Positions 6,020 to 10,079 of a stretch of DNA of 10,079 nucleotides are shown here, piece after piece. The DNA is taken from NCBI GenBank assembly GCA_910579415.1, contig CAJTUY010000014.1:1-10079 (forward strand), read 5' to 3'. Source of the DNA: an uncultured Clostridia bacterium. GTDB taxonomy: Bacteria; Bacillota; Clostridia; UBA1381. Numbering within the stretch: the first letter of the stretch is position 1; each line of letters opens with the position of its first letter. The notes under the pieces were generated by a model. The model did not search any database. It was not told the origin of the DNA and saw only the letters and a program-made list of their open reading frames with translations. The position numbers were made by a program, and so were the translations under genes.

Positions 6020-6865
6020 TCAAACTCCACTCCTTGTTAAAAATCCTCCGTCCACAGGAACGGTTATACCGCTTACAAATGCAGACATATTATCATTCAA
6101 CAGCCAGTCAACAGTTCCAAGCAGGTCCTGCGCTTTTCCGAAGCGTTCCATAGGAGTATGGTCTATAACGCTTTTTCCGCGCGGCGAATAACCTGTTTCG
6201 GCAGTACCTAAAAACTTCTCGCTTCTCTCGTTAGCAAAAAATCCGGGTGCTATCGCATTTACGCGTATACCGGCAGGTGCAAGATAACCTGCAAGCCACT
6301 TTGTAAGTCCCACTACGGCGCATTTGCTCATAGCATATGCGGGAACCTTTGTAAGAGGGCAATAACTATTCATAGATGCAAAATTTATTATTGAACCTCC
6401 CCCGTTTTCAGCCATTTGTCTGCCGAATACCCGTGACGGTATAACGCTGCCGATTGTATTTATTTCAAGAACTGATTTAAAAGCCCCCATGTCTATATTA
6501 AAGAAACCCTTAAACTCAGCATCATCTGTGTTAAATTCACCCTGCACATAGCTTTTGTTTGTGGTCATAACCTTTCCGTTATTGCCGCCTGCACCGTTAA
6601 TCAAAAAGCTGCATGGTCCGAAGCATTCATACACTCTCTTTGCCATTGCCGTTATCCCTGCTTCGTCTGTAACATCACACGGTTCAACCGCGCATACACC
6701 GCCAAGCTCATGAATTTTATCCGCTGTTTTTTTCAGTTTATCGGTGGTCCTTCCCACAAGCACAACCTTAGCACCCTTTTTTGCAAGATTAACCGCAATT
6801 TCCGAGCAAAGCGTACCGCCTGCACCCGTAACAACCGCAATCTTATCTTTGAAAAATTTATCCAT
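6020..6865 (-). CDS. SDR oxidoreductase, probable D-mannonate oxidoreductase (fructuronate reductase, YjmF/UxuB-like)
   Basis: This is a 281-residue cytosolic short-chain dehydrogenase. Its place between UxaC and UxuA predicts NAD(P)H-dependent reduction of D-fructuronate to D-mannonate, the job of the SDR-type enzyme in Bacillus. The nucleotide-binding motif reads TGAGGTLC (13-20), a variant of TGxxxGxG common in this subgroup. NGAGGN (90-95) replaces the usual NNAG. Catalytic Ser164 and the pair Tyr177 and Lys181 (YAMSK) are intact, as is the PG at 207-208. A C-terminal VDGGF (271-275) is typical of SDRs. The ATG overlaps the uxaC stop by one base (TAATG) and has AAGGAG 8 bases upstream. 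SDR substrate specificity cannot be read from motifs; the assignment rests on context and on resemblance to the mannonate oxidoreductase subgroup. Confidence 0.85.
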   Translation of the reverse strand: MDKFFKDKIAVVTGAGGTLCSEIAVNLAKKGAKVVLVGRTTDKLKKTADKIHELGGVCAVEPCDVTDEAGITAMAKRVYECFGPCSFLINGAGGNNGKVMTTNKSYVQGEFNTDDAEFKGFFNIDMGAFKSVLEINTIGSVIPSRVFGRQMAENGGGSIINFASMNSYCPLTKVPAYAMSKCAVVGLTKWLAGYLAPAGIRVNAIAPGFFANERSEKFLGTAETGYSPRGKSVIDHTPMERFGKAQDLLGTVDWLLNDNMSAFVSGITVPVDGGFLTRSGV

Positions 6866-8235
6866 TATAATATCTCCTTTTTTATACCTGCGGCTGCTGC
6901 CGCATTTTTACAGCATATTCTCTTTACAAGTTCTCCAAGTGTATCGGTATCCTCTGTAAATATGCCTCTTTCCTTCTGTCTGCCTATCCAGGCGCAAAGC
7001 ACGCGTCTGAAATAGTCATGACGTACAAACGACAACACGCTTCTTGAATCTGTTGTCATACCTATAAATTCATACAAAAGCCCGAAGGAGCTTATACTGT
7101 CAAGTACACCTGTAATTCCCGAATAATGGTCGCACCACCACCATGCAGGTCCCTGCTGCACAGGAGATGGCATATTGTCACAGCTATACGAGCCGCACAA
7201 CACCGCTATTTCCTCATTATACGCAGGATTGAGTGTAAACAGCAGAGTTCTCGCCAGACCATGTTCACTGCCTTCCACATCGTCAAGCAGTCTTGTAATA
7301 TGACGCACATCAAAATTACCTATACCTGCAAAACCGCCTGCCGGGCCTGCTATTCTTCTCAGCCGACTGCTTGTATATCTCAGCGCCCCTATGTGCAGCT
7401 GTACCGTCCACCCCCGCATCGCACATTCATCGTATGCTATTCTTAAAAGCTCTGAATTAAAATACAGCATGTCATTGTCTGACAATTCCCCGTCAGAAAT
7501 CAGTTTTTTCAGGCGGTCTTCATTTTGACCGTCATCACTTTTATACTGAAATCCGTCATCTGCGGCATAATCAAAAAACTTTCCGCCTGCTCTGTCAAAC
7601 ACATCAAAGCGTTTTCCCAAAGCCTGCTTCAGCGCTTCAATTGAATTTATATGTATACCTGTATTTTCGCTTAACCTCTGTATAAAATCAGGCGTCGGAT
7701 TTTTCATATCGTCACTTCTTAAAGACGGCGCAATTGCTGACTTATCTTTAAATCCCGATATGTCATCATTTAGCAACATACACGGTGAACAATATTCAAT
7801 ATTAAAACGCGAGAGTATACCGCGCGAAGTATAAGCCTTATCTTTAAGCATCTCATTAAGCCTATTCCAAAGTGTCTGTGCATTTTCCGTGCAAATCGGA
7901 ATATCCAGATTAAATACCATGCTAAGTTCCATCTGTGACCAATGCTTCAAAGGATTGCCCGTCAATCTTGGAAATACCGTACACCACGCATTGAATTTTT
8001 CATAATCAGACGCATTCCCTGTTATATACTTTTCCTCAATGCCGCACATCCGCATTGCGCGGTGCTTATACGGGTCACCTCTGAGCCAAAGCTCTGTTAT
8101 ATTTTCATAACTGTAATCAGTAAGCACCTCTTTAGCGGCAAGATGATTATGGTAATCTATAACAGGAAGCTTCTCCGCATATTGATGGTACAGGCTTCTT
8201 GCCTCAGACGTATCAAGTAAAAATTCATCATTCAA
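6865..8235 (-). CDS. uxaC: Glucuronate isomerase (uronate isomerase UxaC)
   Basis: UxaC, an amidohydrolase-fold enzyme, converts D-glucuronate to D-fructuronate (and D-galacturonate to D-tagaturonate). The 456-residue length is normal. Landmarks are the metal-site HNH at 29-31 in DYHNHL (usually HCHL), NPLKHW (94-99), VQLHIGALR (278-286), LNPAYNE (335-341), IGMTTDSRS (391-399) and RHDYFRR (405-411). The usual CTTDDP segment is changed to MLLNDD (153-158), so this is a divergent member. The start is a TTG at 8235: AGGAGG lies 9 bases upstream, the N-terminal sequence fits the family from there, and no in-frame ATG is nearby. The gene overlaps the DUF1275 stop by 8 bases and the SDR start by 1 base. 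A run of alanines near the C-terminus (445-449) is odd but close to the ribosome site of the next gene. Neighbouring UxuA and SDR genes favour glucuronate as the substrate. Confidence 0.93.
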   Translation of the reverse strand: MNDEFLLDTSEARSLYHQYAEKLPVIDYHNHLAAKEVLTDYSYENITELWLRGDPYKHRAMRMCGIEEKYITGNASDYEKFNAWCTVFPRLTGNPLKHWSQMELSMVFNLDIPICTENAQTLWNRLNEMLKDKAYTSRGILSRFNIEYCSPCMLLNDDISGFKDKSAIAPSLRSDDMKNPTPDFIQRLSENTGIHINSIEALKQALGKRFDVFDRAGGKFFDYAADDGFQYKSDDGQNEDRLKKLISDGELSDNDMLYFNSELLRIAYDECAMRGWTVQLHIGALRYTSSRLRRIAGPAGGFAGIGNFDVRHITRLLDDVEGSEHGLARTLLFTLNPAYNEEIAVLCGSYSCDNMPSPVQQGPAWWWCDHYSGITGVLDSISSFGLLYEFIGMTTDSRSVLSFVRHDYFRRVLCAWIGRQKERGIFTEDTDTLGELVKRICCKNAAAAAGIKKEIL

Positions 8236-8899
8236 TTTCAGTATCCTCCTGTTCTATTTCTTTAACTGACAGCATTATACAAACTGCGGCAAGCGGCGCC
8301 GAACACAGCCACACAGCTCTGACGCCCAGTTTTGATGTTATAACCGTGCCGATTACCGCACCTGCGGTAAATAACAATATCATATAAATATATATCAAAG
8401 CAATTTTCAGATTTTCTCTGTCCCTGCTCCTGAAAAACTTATGTAAATATTCGGTGCCGCTTCTTAAATTGCCGGTACAAACAGTAGTGGAAACAGCATT
8501 GCCGTTTATTCTCTTAAAGCTTTGTACCTGAACGGCACATACAAATGAAATCATACAATTTACAACATTATCAATCGCTCCGCAGGGGATAAATCCTGCA
8601 ACTGCAAGAGTTATCATTTCCAACACTATAACCATCTGCCTCCAGTGAAACATACCACTGTAACTTCGTCTTATTTTCTCCGCAGTAAGTATACCTATTA
8701 CAAAAGAAAAAACCGGTATAAGATAGGGTAATGCCGCCTTAAAGTTTCCATTTGCAATATTCATTCCGAAAAAAGCAATGTTCCCTGTCTGTGCATTGGC
8801 AAAAACGCAGCCTCTTATCGTGTAGGTATACGCATCAAGATATCCCCCCACAACAGCAAGCAAAGTCCCCGTTTTAAGACTTTCTGACATTTGCTTCAT
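8228..8899 (-). CDS. DUF1275 (YoaK) family membrane protein
   Basis: The protein has 223 residues and about six predicted membrane segments (roughly 12-28, 55-73, 88-106, 109-127, 166-186, 193-212). It therefore sits in the cytoplasmic membrane. Signatures of the family are GGYLDA (18-23), FANAQTGN (33-40), the AVQVQSF segment (122-128) and TTVCTGNL (138-145). The two TGN motifs come from the family's repeated halves. Family function is unknown; some annotations suggest small-molecule transport. The start overlaps the end of the upstream hydrolase by four bases (ATGA), with GGGAGG 6 bases before the ATG. The stop overlaps the uxaC TTG start by 8 bases. Such tight packing inside a uronate operon suggests a role linked to uronate or xylan-derived compounds, but that is inference from context only. 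Confidence 0.9.
   Translation of the reverse strand: MKQMSESLKTGTLLAVVGGYLDAYTYTIRGCVFANAQTGNIAFFGMNIANGNFKAALPYLIPVFSFVIGILTAEKIRRSYSGMFHWRQMVIVLEMITLAVAGFIPCGAIDNVVNCMISFVCAVQVQSFKRINGNAVSTTVCTGNLRSGTEYLHKFFRSRDRENLKIALIYIYMILLFTAGAVIGTVITSKLGVRAVWLCSAPLAAVCIMLSVKEIEQEDTEIE
8245..8250 (-). promoter_or_regulatory. Shine-Dalgarno deciding the TTG start of uxaC
   Basis: A full AGGAGG on the minus strand lies inside the 3' end of the DUF1275 gene, 9 bases before a TTG at 8235. Two nearby ATGs (at 8231 and 8228) are out of frame with uxaC. The spacing and frame show that uxaC is initiated at TTG. Confidence 0.8.
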
Positions 8900-9633
8900 T
8901 CATGACCTCCCGTCGGCTTTCTGCTCTTTGAAAAAAGCCAGTCGTACATTTCATCATTTACTGAAGCATACTCATCCACGCTCATATGGTCTGCGTCCTG
9001 ATAAATGCTTATTCTGATTGTGTCACTCCCCAGTGCGGTCAGCTCATTATATATTTTACGGGCAGTGGATACAGGCACTATGCAGTCCTCTGAGCCATGA
9101 AATATCCATATATTTTTATTCTTATACAGATTAGTATAAGACAGGTCAGCGCCGCCCGCTATTGTAACATTAGCTGCTGACCAGTCGGGATACATCTGCA
9201 TAATCCGCCATATTGCATGCGCTCCCATTGAACGTCCCATGAGGTATATCCTGCACATATCACCGCCGTATTCATTCGCAACAGTATCCGCAAGCCGCTT
9301 CAGTGATGTACAGTTCGGACTTCCTCCGAGTTTTGAATAATCAAACAGTCTGTCCTCAGGTATCGTTATACGTTCACTGCCCATCCATGTTTCATTCTCA
9401 GGGCATTGCGGCGCAAGCACAATACAATCTCCGCGTCCTATAAGATGACGTATATAACCGTTATCAATATGACGCATATTATCATTCCCTTTAAAACCCG
9501 AGCCGTGCAGATACATCACAACAGGTATTTTTCCCTCATGTTCCGGTACAAACAATCTATACTTCATAACCGCACCGCTCTGCAATGTAAAACTGTCCTG
9601 TGTCATAACCTCCGCCGGTATAACATTATTCAT
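8896..9633 (-). CDS. Alpha/beta-hydrolase (prolyl-oligopeptidase/esterase-like), cytosolic
   Basis: This is a serine hydrolase of 245 residues with a complete catalytic set. The oxyanion loop YLHGSG covers 41-46, the nucleophile elbow is GRSMG (133-137, Ser135), the acid is Asp183 in HGSEDCIVPV, and the base is His216 in DADHM. No signal peptide is present, so it acts in the cytosol. It resembles predicted peptidase/esterase proteins related to feruloyl and acetyl-xylan esterases. Between a xylosidase and the glucuronate genes, removal of acetyl or feruloyl groups from imported xylo-oligosaccharides is the most sensible role, but the substrate cannot be read from the sequence. The ATG at 9633 is preferred to the GTG at 9645, because AGGGAG lies 11 bases before the ATG but only one base before the GTG. 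The stop overlaps the DUF1275 start (ATGA). Confidence 0.85.
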   Translation of the reverse strand: MNNVIPAEVMTQDSFTLQSGAVMKYRLFVPEHEGKIPVVMYLHGSGFKGNDNMRHIDNGYIRHLIGRGDCIVLAPQCPENETWMGSERITIPEDRLFDYSKLGGSPNCTSLKRLADTVANEYGGDMCRIYLMGRSMGAHAIWRIMQMYPDWSAANVTIAGGADLSYTNLYKNKNIWIFHGSEDCIVPVSTARKIYNELTALGSDTIRISIYQDADHMSVDEYASVNDEMYDWLFSKSRKPTGGHE

Positions 9634-9649
9634 GACTATGCACACTCCC

Positions 9650-10079
9650 TTAACTTTTCTTTATAAACTCTATAAGCTCTGTTCCTGCGCTGTCAAAATC
9701 TACTCCAAGCATATATTTTCCACAAACGCGTATATTGTCCGAAACTGTTTTAAGTTCACTGCTCTTTGTTATCTCATTTCTTACTGTTTCATCAATTTCA
9801 GGTTTTCCCATTTCTGTCCATCTGCTATACGCATTGGCGTTATTTCTGTCAATCCTTGTTCTTCTTATTTCATAATTACCTTCTATACCGTCTATGCGTA
9901 CCGTAATCGTTTTTTCAGTGTTCTCAAGCGTATACACTGCAATTACAATATTCCCGTTTTTATTGACAGTTGCTATACAGTCCTCCGAGCCTGTTTCCAG
10001 CCATTCATTACCCAGACGCGAAGCAAGGCAGTAACCGTTATAAATAGGCTTTTTAAAACCGCTTTTAGTAAAAAAGCTT
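9650..10079 (-). CDS. C-terminal end of a GH39-like beta-xylosidase (5' part beyond window)
   Basis: A frame runs unbroken from the right edge to the TAA at 9650, giving 143 residues. It opens with KKPIYNGYCLASRLGNEWL, matching the place in GH39 beta-xylosidases where the catalytic barrel ends (KPAYYAFxxLNRLG-like). A beta-rich domain follows with RIDRNNANAYSRWTEMGKP, very close to the family's ...NayxxWxxmGsP segment, and a closing strand ending LIEFIKKS. The catalytic glutamates would lie upstream, outside the window, so activity cannot be judged. GH39 enzymes release xylose from xylo-oligosaccharides. The end lies 16 bases before the hydrolase ATG, so the two are co-transcribed. A GTG at 9937 is an internal valine, not a start. 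The family call rests on recalled C-terminal sequence features. Confidence 0.72.
   Translation of the reverse strand, partial: SFFTKSGFKKPIYNGYCLASRLGNEWLETGSEDCIATVNKNGNIVIAVYTLENTEKTITVRIDGIEGNYEIRRTRIDRNNANAYSRWTEMGKPEIDETVRNEITKSSELKTVSDNIRVCGKYMLGVDFDSAGTELIEFIKKS

Noticed and set aside
9650..9937. Separate 95-residue gene starting at GTG 9937
   Set aside because: The frame continues upstream without a stop to the right edge and the upstream residues fit the GH39 C-terminal region, so the GTG is an internal codon.
1..10079. CRISPR arrays, tRNA/rRNA genes, insertion sequences, phage or defence genes
   Set aside because: No direct-repeat arrays, no RNA-gene signatures and no transposase, integrase or defence motifs were found; genes fill nearly all of the window.

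Overview
The window looks like a low-GC, anaerobic Bacillota genome, most likely class Clostridia (gut or other plant-polysaccharide habitat). This rests on a CIRCE-controlled hrcA, sigma-A promoters, strong AGGAGG-type ribosome binding sites, the order efp / acidic zinc-ribbon protein / hemW / hrcA, and a glucuronate pathway that uses an SDR-type mannonate oxidoreductase as in Bacillota. The family cannot be resolved from the sequence alone. Every convincing gene is on the minus strand, so transcription runs from high to low coordinates.

Right part (10079 to 5062): a tightly packed catabolic operon entering from beyond the right edge. In order of transcription it holds the C-terminal end of a GH39-like beta-xylosidase, a cytosolic alpha/beta-hydrolase (possible carbohydrate esterase), a DUF1275/YoaK membrane protein, glucuronate isomerase (UxaC), an SDR oxidoreductase (fructuronate/mannonate type) and a short UxuA-family mannonate dehydratase. 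Genes abut or overlap by a few bases at almost every junction, which implies one mRNA with translational coupling. Together they fit the use of glucuronic-acid-decorated xylan: xylosidase and esterase trim oligosaccharides, and the three uronate enzymes turn D-glucuronate into 2-keto-3-deoxygluconate.

Middle (5061 to 3452): an M20 aminoacyl-histidine dipeptidase (pepD) stands alone behind a 152-base leader. That leader contains a 109-base near-continuous inverted repeat. Its apical loop is perfectly complementary over 8 bases to the pepD Shine-Dalgarno sequence, a pattern expected of a translation-controlling RNA or a translocated palindromic element. This is the most unusual thing in the window.

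Left part (3451 to 1): a housekeeping block. A clear promoter drives efp (elongation factor P) and a very acidic zinc-ribbon protein of the CD1247 type. An intrinsic terminator follows, then hemW (radical-SAM heme chaperone), then a separate promoter with a perfect CIRCE operator driving hrcA, which runs off the left edge towards the expected grpE/dnaK genes.
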